From Tolumonas lignilytica (GTDB lineage Bacteria; Pseudomonadota; Gammaproteobacteria; Enterobacterales; Aeromonadaceae), in assembly GCF_000527035.1 (NCBI RefSeq), contig NZ_AZUK01000001.1, positions 2,430,001-2,494,000 of the forward strand: DNA of 64,000 nt. Reading direction: 5' to 3'. Position 1 is the first letter of the stretch, and each line of letters starts with the position of its first letter. This document shows, in pieces, positions 1-8,263 of this stretch. The notes beneath the pieces are model-generated. The model ran no database searches, had not been told where the DNA came from, and saw only the letters and a list, made by a program, of their open reading frames with translations. The position numbers and the translations under genes are program-made.

Positions 1-286
1 GGAGCAGAGCCAGATGTAACACCGTCATCGACCAGCCATCTGGATCGCGCTGACGATTGCCGATGGTGGCCACCTGTTCAATGTAATCCGGTTTTAAACC
101 GGCTTTGCGTTCCAGAATTCGGCAGGTTGCCTGTTCCAGCGTCTCGTCGCGATCTTCAAAGACCCACCCTCCTGGTAGCGCCCAGAAACCGGGATAGGCC
201 CGGCTATCCGACGGTCTTTGCCAAAGCAAAACCTGTAATTCGTTATCCGCGATACGCAGTAATACGGTATCAATGGTGGTGATCAT
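1..286 (-). CDS. nrtR: NrtR-like Nudix-domain regulator (partial, cut by window edge)
   Basis: Only the first 95 codons are inside the window; the protein continues past base 1. The visible part begins MITTIDTVLLRI and is a Nudix fold with the typical PGFWALPGGWV segment. The Nudix catalytic box is degenerate: the usual REUxEExGU reads RILERKAGL, so several metal-binding glutamates are missing. NrtR regulators of NAD metabolism combine such a Nudix-like domain, often not a working hydrolase, with a C-terminal winged helix, which cannot be seen here. The start codon overlaps the stop of the adenylyltransferase gene by 4 bases (ATGA), so the two are co-transcribed. Divergent nicotinamidase, pncB and nadE genes support an NAD-regulatory role. 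The alternative is an ordinary ADP-ribose pyrophosphatase. Confidence 0.7.
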   Translation of the reverse strand, partial: MITTIDTVLLRIADNELQVLLWQRPSDSRAYPGFWALPGGWVFEDRDETLEQATCRILERKAGLKPDYIEQVATIGNRQRDPDGWSMTVLHLALL

Positions 287-813
287 GACGTGTGCTCACT
301 GTAAACCGGGTGCGTTGACAGGAATGAGGCAACGCAGGATGTGGTCATGCCGGTGATCGGTTTATGCTGCTTCAATGCGGCACGAAGTTTGGTGCTGCGC
401 ACCGAAATGCGCTCTTTGACGACGAGCAACTGCCAGCGACGACGAATGTCATCAGCGCGATAAAATTTATCAAACGAGGCAGCATTATCGGGGCCGATCA
501 CCAGAAAAAGCTGATCGTCCGGCTGGATCTGCGACTGCAAAGCAGCCAGCACATCAAAGCTATAGACCGGCTTTTCACCGGCAATTTCATGTTCAAGGGC
601 ATGCAGGGTGACGCGAGGATCGGCGAGATCCTGCGTAAACAACTCCACCATTTGGCAACGTACCGGGTAAGGTGCCATCTTTTTCCCCCAGGCATGGCGG
701 AAGGCAGGAACCAGCCATACCTGATCACACTGTTTCAGTGCTTGTTCAATGACATCTTTATGACCCAGTGTGGGCGGGTTAAACGCCGAGCCCATCACAG
801 CAATACGCGACAT
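283..813 (-). CDS. NadD-like nicotinate/nicotinamide-nucleotide adenylyltransferase
   Basis: This 176-residue protein is a nucleotidyltransferase of the NadD type. The N-terminal GSAFNPPTLGH matches the family GxFxPxHxGH ATP-binding motif, and SVRSTKLRAAL near residue 138 matches the C-terminal SSTxxR motif. The expected reaction is ATP plus NaMN (or NMN) giving NaAD (or NAD). It is shorter than housekeeping NadD (about 210 residues) and lies in an NAD salvage cassette, so it is probably a dedicated second adenylyltransferase. The start at 813 has an AGAAGG ribosome site 7 bases upstream. It is translationally coupled to the Nudix regulator downstream and divergent from nicotinamidase. Whether it prefers NaMN or NMN cannot be read from the sequence. 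Confidence 0.8.
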   Translation of the reverse strand: MSRIAVMGSAFNPPTLGHKDVIEQALKQCDQVWLVPAFRHAWGKKMAPYPVRCQMVELFTQDLADPRVTLHALEHEIAGEKPVYSFDVLAALQSQIQPDDQLFLVIGPDNAASFDKFYRADDIRRRWQLLVVKERISVRSTKLRAALKQHKPITGMTTSCVASFLSTHPVYSEHTS

Positions 814-858
814 TCAGCAACCTTCTCTGTTTTTCATCCCGGAAATAATAATTGACAT

Positions 859-910
859 ATTGGTTCCTCTGCAATACCTTTTGCGATATTGGTATCTTAC
901 AGGAACCAAT
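859..910. promoter_or_regulatory. Candidate NrtR operator in divergent NAD promoter region
   Basis: The 110-base gap between the divergent transcripts holds a perfect 10-base inverted repeat, ATTGGTTCCT (859-868) and AGGAACCAAT (901-910). Nested inside is a second one, ATACC (874-878) and GGTAT (891-895). A TTGACA hexamer at 852-857 could be the -35 of the rightward promoter. The position between the NAD genes and the gene pair encoding a Nudix-type regulator makes this the likely operator, but the binding protein is inferred. Confidence 0.5.
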
Positions 911-923
911 TCAGGGAGCAAAA

Positions 924-1556
924 ATGAAAATTGCCGCAATCGATGTGGATGTGCAAAACACCTTTACCCCCTTGTGCCCGGATGAATTGCCTGTGCCGGA
1001 AGGCCACCTGATTGCACAGGCACTGAATGCACAGGCGGGATTAGCCGACTACCGCATCATGACGAAAGATGCACATACCCCGTTAGCTCCCTGGGTCGTG
1101 CCATCGCATGCAGAGATGTTTCAACCGGTCGGTTTACCTGAGGCCGATGTAACCTGGGTGGCACATGCAGTACCCGGCAGTCACGGTTTTAACCTCATTG
1201 AGGGCTTACCGGCCGTTACGGATTATGATTTTCTGGTCTATAAAGGGGTCGAGCCGACACTGCATCCGTACGGTGCCTGTTATCACGATTTGTCGGAAAA
1301 ACTCTCGACCGGGCTGATTGAATGGTTAAATCAGCACCAGGTGTCCTCGGTGATCGTGGGTGGTCTGGCGTTGGATTACTGTGTCAAAACGACGGCATTG
1401 CAGCTGAAAAAGGCCGGGTTCAATGTGCTGGTCAATCTTTCTGCCAGCCGGGGCATTGCGGATGACACAATACAAGAAGCAATAGAACAAATGCGGCAGT
1501 CAGGCATCTTATTACCCGGTGATCTGAACGAACTGAAATGGTTATTGAACACGTAA
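924..1556 (+). CDS. pncA: Nicotinamidase (isochorismatase family)
   Basis: This 210-residue isochorismatase-fold hydrolase is predicted to deamidate nicotinamide to nicotinate, the first step of Preiss-Handler salvage. The family's Asp-Lys-Cys triad can be placed: Asp in DVDVQNTF near the N-terminus, Lys in VYKGVEPT, and Cys in GLALDYCVKTTA. The DxHxxxxPWV-like KDAHTPLAPWV supplies metal-binding His. The start at 924 follows CAGGGAGCAAAA; a longer frame reaching back to 852 would run through the candidate operator and is less likely. It is the first gene of a tight operon with pncB (23-base gap) and nadE (6-base gap), which supports nicotinamidase over other isochorismatase-like activities. 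Confidence 0.87.
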   Translation: MKIAAIDVDVQNTFTPLCPDELPVPEGHLIAQALNAQAGLADYRIMTKDAHTPLAPWVVPSHAEMFQPVGLPEADVTWVAHAVPGSHGFNLIEGLPAVTDYDFLVYKGVEPTLHPYGACYHDLSEKLSTGLIEWLNQHQVSSVIVGGLALDYCVKTTALQLKKAGFNVLVNLSASRGIADDTIQEAIEQMRQSGILLPGDLNELKWLLNT

Positions 1557-1579
1557 TTCTGTAAAAACGGGAGCAGCCC

Positions 1580-2812
1580 ATGTCTGACACTCTCTGTATC
1601 CAAAGTCTCATTGATACCGATTTTTATAAACTCACCATGCAGCAAGCCTATCTGCATCAGTTGCCCAATGCGGAGGGGGTCTGGGAGTTCTATTGCCGCA
1701 GTCATGAAGACCTCACGCCCTATATTTTTCAGATCCGCGAGCAATTAGAGGCTTTGGCGGATCTTCAGGCCACCGAATCCCAACTGGCTTTTCTGCACAG
1801 CCGGGCACCTTATCTGAAAGACGATTATCTGGCCTTTCTGCGTCTGTTCCGCTTCAATTTGGATCAGCTCGATGTCCGTATTGAAAAAGGGCGCCTGATC
1901 ATCAGGGTGAAAGGGCCGCAGTTGCATGTATCGCTCTTTGAAATTCCGGTGATGGCCACGGTCAGTGAGATCCGAAATAAAATGCTGTATCCGGGGCTGA
2001 GTGAAACGCAGATCCGCAACAGCACCCAACACAAGATTGAGCAACTGAACCGGTTGGGCGATAGCGTCGATTTAGATGATTTCCGTTTTTTTGATTTTGG
2101 CACGCGGCGCCGTTTCAGTTATCAGGCGCAGCACATTGTGGCCGAAATGCTGCAACAGGCGGTGCCCAAACAATTTGGTGGTACCAGCAATCCGCATCTT
2201 GCCCAGGCATTACAATTACCCTTTTTAGGCACTATGGCTCACGAATGGCTGCAAACGCACCAAGGACTGAATTACCGTCTGGTCGATAGCCAGAAGGCGG
2301 CGCTGGAAAACTGGGTGCGGGAATATCGGGGCGATCTCGGTGTGGCGCTGACTGATGTCATCGGCGTCGATGCTTTTTGTCGCGATTTAGATCGTTATTT
2401 CGCCAAACTGTATGATGGATTTCGTCATGACAGTGGCGATCCGATCCTTTGGGGTGAGAAAATCATCGCGCGTCTGGAAGCGCTGCGCGTCGATCCGACC
2501 CGCAAGATGCTGGTGTTTTCCGACGGACTGGATTTTTCACGGGCTGTACTGATCTATAAACACTTCAAAGGGCGGATACAAACTTCGTTTGGGATTGGCA
2601 CCTGGCTGATGGCCGATTTTGAGGTGAACAAACCGTTGAATGCGGTCATGAAAATGGTCAGCCTCGGTGGCCAGCCGGTCGCCAAGATTTCGGATAGTCC
2701 GGGTAAAACCATGTGCCATGACCGGGCGTTCCTGACCTATTTAATGGACGTTTTTGCAGTTGATGCCGGTGTTCGCGAGCATGTGTTGCTCAACGCCGGA
2801 CAGGGAGTATAA
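1580..2812 (+). CDS. pncB: Nicotinate phosphoribosyltransferase
   Basis: This 410-residue cytoplasmic enzyme is predicted to make nicotinate mononucleotide from nicotinate and PRPP with ATP hydrolysis. The start LIDTDFYKLTMQQA is the hallmark of the PncB family. Further family segments are the FFDFGTRRRFS region, FGGTSNPHLA, and YDGFRHDSGDP in the phosphate-binding part. The length matches the enterobacterial enzyme (about 400 residues). It sits between nicotinamidase and nadE and so uses the product of the gene before it. Confidence 0.96.
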   Translation: MSDTLCIQSLIDTDFYKLTMQQAYLHQLPNAEGVWEFYCRSHEDLTPYIFQIREQLEALADLQATESQLAFLHSRAPYLKDDYLAFLRLFRFNLDQLDVRIEKGRLIIRVKGPQLHVSLFEIPVMATVSEIRNKMLYPGLSETQIRNSTQHKIEQLNRLGDSVDLDDFRFFDFGTRRRFSYQAQHIVAEMLQQAVPKQFGGTSNPHLAQALQLPFLGTMAHEWLQTHQGLNYRLVDSQKAALENWVREYRGDLGVALTDVIGVDAFCRDLDRYFAKLYDGFRHDSGDPILWGEKIIARLEALRVDPTRKMLVFSDGLDFSRAVLIYKHFKGRIQTSFGIGTWLMADFEVNKPLNAVMKMVSLGGQPVAKISDSPGKTMCHDRAFLTYLMDVFAVDAGVREHVLLNAGQGV

Positions 2813-2818
2813 CGAATT

Positions 2819-4855
2819 ATGCGTCAAACACTGACAATCGCTACCGCCAGTATTAATACCACGCCACTGGATCTGGATGGCAATCTGGCCTTGATCCGTG
2901 CGGCGGTCGCCGAAGCGGTGCAACAGCAGGCCGATCTGGTTTTGCTGCCGGAACTCGCACTGACCGGCTATGGCTGTGAAGATATGTTTTTCTCGGCGGA
3001 CTGGGTCGAGGTCATGCCCGCTTATCTGAGTCAATTAGCCGAGAGTTTGCCTCCGTCGCTGATGGTCGCGGTGGGCTTTCCATTGTTGATCCCCGGCGGG
3101 CAGGTCTTTAATGCCGTGGCGTTACTGAGTCAGTATCAGATCCACGGGGTAGTCTGCAAACAACATCTGGCCCGTAACGGTATCCATTATGAACCTCGCT
3201 GGTTTACTCCCTGGCCTGCGGGTGAAGTGATGACGCTGGATCTGGCCGGACAGAATGTCCCGGTCGGCGATATCGTGTTTGAAGTGGAAGGGATCCGTCT
3301 CGGTTTCGAAATCTGCGAAGATTCCTGGGTGGCCTCCCGTCCGGGCCGTAGCCTGTATGAACGTCAGGTCGATGTGATCATGAATCCGTCTGCCAGCCAC
3401 TTTGCATTGGGCAAACAGAAAACTCGTCGTCAGTTTGTCTGCGAAGGTTCTCGCGCTTACGGGGCGGTGTATGTGTATACCAACCTGCTGGGGTGCGAAG
3501 CAGGCCGGGCGGTGTATGACGGCGATGCCATGCTGGCCAGCAACGGCGAACTGGTGATGAGTTCAGATCGTTTAAGTTTTGCGCCGTGGCGCGTGCAGTC
3601 AGCCACCGTGGATATCGGGCTGAACCGTTCACAGCGCCTGATCAGCAGCCAGCGTCTGCAACCTTCCGAACAACACGGTATTATTGAAATTCCTTTTAAC
3701 TGGCAGGCGGAAGACTACTTCCGTGAGCTGTCACCACAAACCACGTTTGCCGATGAAGATCCACATGCGGCGGCTTGTCGCGCGATTGCACTGGGACTGT
3801 GGGACTGGCAACGTAAAACCTACACCAGCGGTTATGCATTAAGTCTGAGTGGCGGCGCTGACTCGGCCTTGTGCGGTACGCTGGTCTGGTTTGCACAGGT
3901 GCAGGCCGCATTGACGTTAGGTGAAGAGGCTTATCGTCAGGTGCTGGCCCAGGGGCGGATTGATGTGGCTATGCGGGGGGATAAACCGCTGCTGGCTTGG
4001 ATCCACGATGATGTCATGCCGCATGTTTTAACGACGGTCTATCAGGGCTCGGCCCATAGTGGCAGTGTGACCCGTAATGCGGCGGCAGGTTTGGCCGATG
4101 AAATGGGGGCACAGCATCACGACTGGTCGATTGCTGAGCTGGTGGCCGGTTATCTGAAACTGGTCAACGACCTCACACCGGATAACCCGATGACCTGGGA
4201 AAAAGACGATCTGGCATTGCAGAACATTCAGGCGCGGGTTCGTTCTCCCGGGATCTGGCTGATCGCCAACCGCCAGAATAAGCTGCTGATGGCCACCTCG
4301 AATCTATCTGAAGCCAGTGTCGGCTATTGCACCATGGATGGCGACACCTCCGGGGTTTTGTCACCGATTGGCGGTGTCAGCAAATCCCGCGTGTTACAGA
4401 TCAATCGTTACATCATGGAGCAGGGCATTCCGCTGCAGGATAGCCCGGATCTGCCGCGTCTGGCGTTAGCCGCGATGGAAGCGATCGTACATCAGGCTCC
4501 TACGGCAGAGTTACGCCCGGTTGAACAAACGGACGAAGCTGATTTGATGCCCTATCCGGTAATGGATGCTATCCGTCGCATTAACCAGACGCAGAATGTC
4601 ACGCCCAAAGGGGTGCTGCAGGTGTTGTTACGCGGTGAATATGCGCAGATGTACAGCAAGGAACAACTGGTTGCCTGGATCAAACGTTACTTTGGTCTCT
4701 ACTGCCGTAACCAGTGGAAGCGTGAACGTATTGCCGCCAGTTTCCACATTGAAGCTGACAGCGCCGATCCCAAAACCTACCGTCGTTTCCCAATTTTGGC
4801 GAATCAGTTAAAACGAGAGCTGGCAGAAATGGAAGCCTTTGCCCGTCAACTCTGA
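2819..4855 (+). CDS. nadE: Glutamine-dependent NAD+ synthetase
   Basis: This 678-residue two-domain enzyme makes NAD from deamido-NAD, ATP and glutamine. Residues 1 to about 290 are a nitrilase-type glutaminase with Glu in LPELALTGY, Lys in VVCKQHLAR and Cys in FEICEDSW. From about residue 335 follows an ATP-pyrophosphatase synthetase domain with the P-loop-like SLSGGADSAL and ATSNLSEASVGY. The length fits the long glutamine-dependent form rather than the roughly 275-residue ammonia-dependent NadE of E. coli. It is the last gene of the NAD operon. The 55-base gap to the convergent copper chaperone gene holds no clear terminator. Confidence 0.95.
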   Translation: MRQTLTIATASINTTPLDLDGNLALIRAAVAEAVQQQADLVLLPELALTGYGCEDMFFSADWVEVMPAYLSQLAESLPPSLMVAVGFPLLIPGGQVFNAVALLSQYQIHGVVCKQHLARNGIHYEPRWFTPWPAGEVMTLDLAGQNVPVGDIVFEVEGIRLGFEICEDSWVASRPGRSLYERQVDVIMNPSASHFALGKQKTRRQFVCEGSRAYGAVYVYTNLLGCEAGRAVYDGDAMLASNGELVMSSDRLSFAPWRVQSATVDIGLNRSQRLISSQRLQPSEQHGIIEIPFNWQAEDYFRELSPQTTFADEDPHAAACRAIALGLWDWQRKTYTSGYALSLSGGADSALCGTLVWFAQVQAALTLGEEAYRQVLAQGRIDVAMRGDKPLLAWIHDDVMPHVLTTVYQGSAHSGSVTRNAAAGLADEMGAQHHDWSIAELVAGYLKLVNDLTPDNPMTWEKDDLALQNIQARVRSPGIWLIANRQNKLLMATSNLSEASVGYCTMDGDTSGVLSPIGGVSKSRVLQINRYIMEQGIPLQDSPDLPRLALAAMEAIVHQAPTAELRPVEQTDEADLMPYPVMDAIRRINQTQNVTPKGVLQVLLRGEYAQMYSKEQLVAWIKRYFGLYCRNQWKRERIAASFHIEADSADPKTYRRFPILANQLKRELAEMEAFARQL

Positions 4856-4910
4856 TCATCATTGCAGCCTGCCGAATCCGTGCGGGCTGCAACGTTTATG
4901 CGGTTAAGCC

Positions 4911-5111
4911 TTACAGTTCGCTCGGCGTGTAACCGGCTTCATCCAGTAATGTGATCAGCGCAGGCGCGTCGAGTTTGCCATCCACAGTCACTTTATGTTG
5001 GCTCAAATCGATCTGTATCTGTGCCGACTGATCCGCCTGTTGGATCAGTTTAGTAATCGTCGCCACGCAATGCTGGCAAGTCATGTCCGGGATTTGCAGT
5101 GTGGTCGTCAT
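4911..5111 (-). CDS. copZ: Copper chaperone (single HMA domain)
   Basis: This 66-residue protein is a single heavy-metal-associated domain. The metal-binding motif is MTCQHC at about residues 10-15, and the ferredoxin-like fold is suggested by the alternating hydrophobic pattern and the ending DEAGYTPSEL. CopZ-type proteins bind Cu(I) in the cytoplasm and deliver it to CopA or its regulator. The start follows GAGGAGAAACACTG. It is divergent from copA, and its own upstream region has a CueR-type promoter, so both arms are expected to respond to copper. Confidence 0.88.
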   Translation of the reverse strand: MTTTLQIPDMTCQHCVATITKLIQQADQSAQIQIDLSQHKVTVDGKLDAPALITLLDEAGYTPSEL

Positions 5112-5158
5112 CAGTGTTTCTCCTCAATACGTTGCTCTGTGATTTTCTCTTAGTCTGA

Positions 5159-5182
5159 ACCTTACCATTGTTGGAAGGTCAA
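5159..5182 (-). promoter_or_regulatory. CueR-type promoter/operator for copZ
   Basis: On the minus strand a TTGACC -35 element (5177-5182) overlaps the dyad ACCTTCC-N7-GTAAGGT (5159-5179), the arrangement of MerR-family copper promoters, where the operator fills an overlong spacer. Only one base of the 7-base arms is mismatched. Confidence 0.7.
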
Positions 5183-5217
5183 GCCGGAATATTGAATAAA
5201 TTGTTTAAATAATCAGC

Positions 5218-5250
5218 TTGACCTTGCCATGATGTCAAGGTCGAAGCTAT
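5218..5250 (+). promoter_or_regulatory. CueR-type promoter/operator for copA-cueR
   Basis: TTGACC (5218-5223) is followed by the perfect dyad GACCTTG-N9-CAAGGTC (5220-5242). A poor -10 (around AAGCTAT, 5244-5250) lies about 20 bases from the -35. The long spacer with an operator inside it is typical of MerR-family activation by CueR. Confidence 0.72.
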
Positions 5251-5281
5251 TACTAGAGTAGATGCAACAGGAGCACAAAAA

Positions 5282-7678
5282 ATGACCGGACAGAAAACAG
5301 AACGGCTGGTGTTGCCGATTCAGGGGATGTACTGCGCCGCTTGTGCAACCCGACTGGAAAAAGTATTAGGCAAAATAGACGGTGTGGATCACGTCAGTGT
5401 GAACTTGGCGAGTGAGAAAGCACAAATAGAAAGCGCCGTAAAAATAGCACCGGCTTTGCTCATGAGTGCTGTGGAAAAAGCCGGGTTCAGCGTGCCGCAA
5501 CGTACCGTGACATTGCAAATCAAGGGCATGCACTGTGCAGCCTGTCAGCAACGGCTGGAAAAGGTCTTGAACAAAGAGCCGGGCGTCATTTCGGCCGTCG
5601 TGAATCTCGCTAGCGAAAAAGCACGCCTGCAGGTCTTGCCGCAGGTCGATGATGCCCAGTTATTGCGGGCCATTGCGAAGGCGGGTTATGAGGGCATTGT
5701 CCCTGATGCAAACGCCAGTGCTGCCGAGCAGGCGCAACCTCCGAGCGATACAGATCGGTATTGGTTGATTGTCGGGGCATTGTGCGTCTTGCCGTTGTTA
5801 TTCCCGATGATCGCAGGGTTGTGGGGCGCACAGCTTGAGTTACCGGTGTTCTGGCAGTTCCTGCTGGCGTCGGTTGTGCAGTTTGGTTTGGGGTGGCGAT
5901 TTTATCGCGGAGCCTGGGCAGCAGTGCGGGTCGGCAGCAGTAATATGGATGTGCTGGTGGCGCTGGGAACAACGGCCGCCTATGGCTTATCGCTCTATCA
6001 GTGGTTGTTACAGCCCCATCATGCTCATCTTTATTTTGAATCGTCAGCAACTGTGATCACGCTGGTCTGGTTTGGTAAATGGTTGGAACAACGCGCGAAA
6101 CGCCAGACCAGCGAGGCGATCCGTGCCTTACAGGCCTTGCGTCCGGATCAAGCCTGGGTCGAGCGGGACGGCATCGAACAATGGCTGCCCTTGGCCATGA
6201 TCCAACTTGGTGATCGCATTCGGGTACGTGCTGGGGAGCGGGTGCCGGTAGATGGCGAGATCGTAGAGGGGAGCAGTCATCTGGATGAGTCATTGCTCAC
6301 CGGAGAAAGTTTGCCGATCAGCAAAGCCGCAGGCGATAGCGTCAGCACGGGCGCCATGAACGGTGAAGGGTTGTTATGGATCCGCACTGCTGCATTAGGT
6401 GAGAAAACCCTGCTGGCTCGGATCATCGCGCGTGTCGAACTGGCCCAGATGGCGAAACCGCCGATCCAGCGAAAGGTGGATCAAATCAGTGCGGTATTTG
6501 TTCCGGTGGTCTTGGTATTGGCACTGCTGACCGTGACCGGGTGGTACGTATTCACCGGGCAAGGTGAGGCTGCGCTGATCCATGCGGTGTCGGTGTTGGT
6601 CATCGCCTGTCCTTGCGCCTTGGGGTTGGCAACACCAGCGGCGATCATGGCCGGGACGGGAACGGCTGCCCGGCACGGTATCTTGATCCGTGATGCTGAA
6701 GTGCTGGAGCAGGCCGAAAAAGTCGACATGGTGGTGTTTGATAAAACTGGCACCCTGACGATAGGCCATCCGGCGTTAATGGCCCAGCATTCTCTTCAGA
6801 ACCATGATGAACAGGCGTTGCAGATTGCGGCTGCCTTGCAGCAGGGCAGTGCTCATCCGCTGGGTATTGCCTTGCAACAGGCCGCGCAGCAGCAGGGGCT
6901 GACATTGCCAGACTTAACGCAACTCACGACCGTGGCCGGGATTGGAGTGCAAGGTCAATGGCTGGCCGATCAGTATGCACTGGTTGGTGCACAGGGTTTA
7001 AGCCGGTTCCAAATCACGCCGGATGCGGCATTGCAAACCAGCGTAGAAGCGCAATATCAACAAGGCCGCACGGTTTCTTGGCTCATTGAAAATAATAACG
7101 CCGTCGCCTGGTTTGCGTTTCAAGATCCGCCAAAACCGGAAGCAGCTACTGCGATTAAAACGTTGCAGCAAGCGGGTATTAAAGTTGCGTTGCTCAGTGG
7201 CGATCATCGGCAAAGTGTAGAGCAAACCGCGCAGTTACTGGGCATTGATGATCTGGCGGCACAGGTATTGCCGGAACAAAAAGCCGAGGCGATCGTGAAA
7301 TGGCGGAATCAGGGTTTTACGGTAGCCATGGTGGGGGATGGTATTAACGATGCCCCGGCATTGGCAGAGTCAGATCTGGGGATTGCCATGGGGTCGGGTA
7401 CCGATGTCGCGATGGCCAGTGCCGCCATGACGCTGATGCGTAACGATCCGCGTTCGGTCGCCGATGCGCTGAACATCGCCCGACTGACCAGTCGCAAGAT
7501 ACGGCAAAATTTGTTCTGGGCTTTTATCTATAATGTGGTGGCTTTGCCACTGGCAGTATTTGGATTTCTTGACCCCATGCTGGCTGGGGCTGCGATGGCC
7601 TTCAGTTCCGTGAGTGTGGTAACCAATGCCTTGTGGCTGACGCGCTGGCGTCCGGCGCAGTCGAAAGATCAGGAGTAA
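5282..7678 (+). CDS. copA: Cu(I)-exporting P1B-type ATPase
   Basis: This 798-residue inner-membrane pump exports Cu(I) from the cytoplasm. It has two N-terminal HMA domains with GMYCAAC and GMHCAAC metal motifs, then membrane helices starting near residue 160. The CPC metal-transport motif is at 443-445, the phosphorylated Asp is D487 in DKTGTLT, the SAHPLG motif of the nucleotide domain follows, and GDGINDAP is the hinge motif. All hallmarks of an active CopA are present. The start has CAGGAG upstream. The regulator gene follows after 6 bases, so the pump and its activator form one copper-induced unit. Confidence 0.96.
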   Translation: MTGQKTERLVLPIQGMYCAACATRLEKVLGKIDGVDHVSVNLASEKAQIESAVKIAPALLMSAVEKAGFSVPQRTVTLQIKGMHCAACQQRLEKVLNKEPGVISAVVNLASEKARLQVLPQVDDAQLLRAIAKAGYEGIVPDANASAAEQAQPPSDTDRYWLIVGALCVLPLLFPMIAGLWGAQLELPVFWQFLLASVVQFGLGWRFYRGAWAAVRVGSSNMDVLVALGTTAAYGLSLYQWLLQPHHAHLYFESSATVITLVWFGKWLEQRAKRQTSEAIRALQALRPDQAWVERDGIEQWLPLAMIQLGDRIRVRAGERVPVDGEIVEGSSHLDESLLTGESLPISKAAGDSVSTGAMNGEGLLWIRTAALGEKTLLARIIARVELAQMAKPPIQRKVDQISAVFVPVVLVLALLTVTGWYVFTGQGEAALIHAVSVLVIACPCALGLATPAAIMAGTGTAARHGILIRDAEVLEQAEKVDMVVFDKTGTLTIGHPALMAQHSLQNHDEQALQIAAALQQGSAHPLGIALQQAAQQQGLTLPDLTQLTTVAGIGVQGQWLADQYALVGAQGLSRFQITPDAALQTSVEAQYQQGRTVSWLIENNNAVAWFAFQDPPKPEAATAIKTLQQAGIKVALLSGDHRQSVEQTAQLLGIDDLAAQVLPEQKAEAIVKWRNQGFTVAMVGDGINDAPALAESDLGIAMGSGTDVAMASAAMTLMRNDPRSVADALNIARLTSRKIRQNLFWAFIYNVVALPLAVFGFLDPMLAGAAMAFSSVSVVTNALWLTRWRPAQSKDQE

Positions 7679-7684
7679 TGAACG

Positions 7685-8110
7685 ATGTCTGATGTTTTTC
7701 TCACCATCGGTGAAATGGCCAAACGGAGCGGATTGACGGCGAAGATGATCCGCCATTATGAAAGTTTAGGCTTGTTACCACCGGCGCATCGCAGCGATGC
7801 CGGTTACCGACACTATCAGGAACAGGATATTCGTCAGTTACGTTTTATCCGTCAGGCGCGGGAACTGGGTTTTTCCCTGCCGCAAATTGGCGAGCTATTG
7901 TCACTTTGGCATGATGAACAGCGTTCCAGCAGCAAAGTGAAACAACTGGCACTGGAACACATCACGATTTTAGATCAGAAAATTGCCGAATTGATGCAGA
8001 TGAAAGCGGGTCTCGAAAAACTGGCCAGCCAGTGTCATGGCGATGATAATCCGGATTGTCCTATCTTGGATGAGTTGTCCTGCTGTCATTCAGCGGCTAC
8101 GACGGAGTAA
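7685..8110 (+). CDS. cueR: MerR-family copper-responsive activator CueR
   Basis: This 141-residue regulator has an N-terminal MerR winged helix (TIGEMAKRSGL, MIRHYESLGLL, RHYQEQDIRQLRFI), a dimerisation helix, and a C-terminal metal loop. Cys117 and Cys125 form the C-x7-C pair typical of CueR Cu(I) binding. Further cysteines follow at the C-terminus, including a CC pair. It sits directly after copA and is expected to activate the two promoters in the copZ-copA gap when Cu(I) or Ag(I) is bound. Confidence 0.92.
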   Translation: MSDVFLTIGEMAKRSGLTAKMIRHYESLGLLPPAHRSDAGYRHYQEQDIRQLRFIRQARELGFSLPQIGELLSLWHDEQRSSSKVKQLALEHITILDQKIAELMQMKAGLEKLASQCHGDDNPDCPILDELSCCHSAATTE

Positions 8111-8192
8111 TTATCAATGGCATTGTCATCAGCGAACGTTTGACCACCCAATAGAGCATTGGAGCCAAAGGTTTCGCGATATATGGCATAAA

Positions 8193-8239
8193 AAAAGACA
8201 GGCAGATTAGCAATTTACATTGCAGCATCTGCCTGCAGA
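8193..8239 (-). terminator. Rho-independent terminator of the chemoreceptor gene
   Basis: Arms CAGGCAGAT (8199-8207) and ATCTGCCTG (8227-8235) enclose an inner GCAAT/ATTGC pair, giving a long hairpin. Read on the minus strand it is followed by TCTTTTTT. Confidence 0.8.
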
Positions 8240-8263
8240 TTGAAATTATTAGTATTGAAATGC

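Noticed and set aside
364-855. Open frame of 163 codons on the plus strand over the NadD-like gene
   Set aside because: It is antisense to a gene with clear family motifs.
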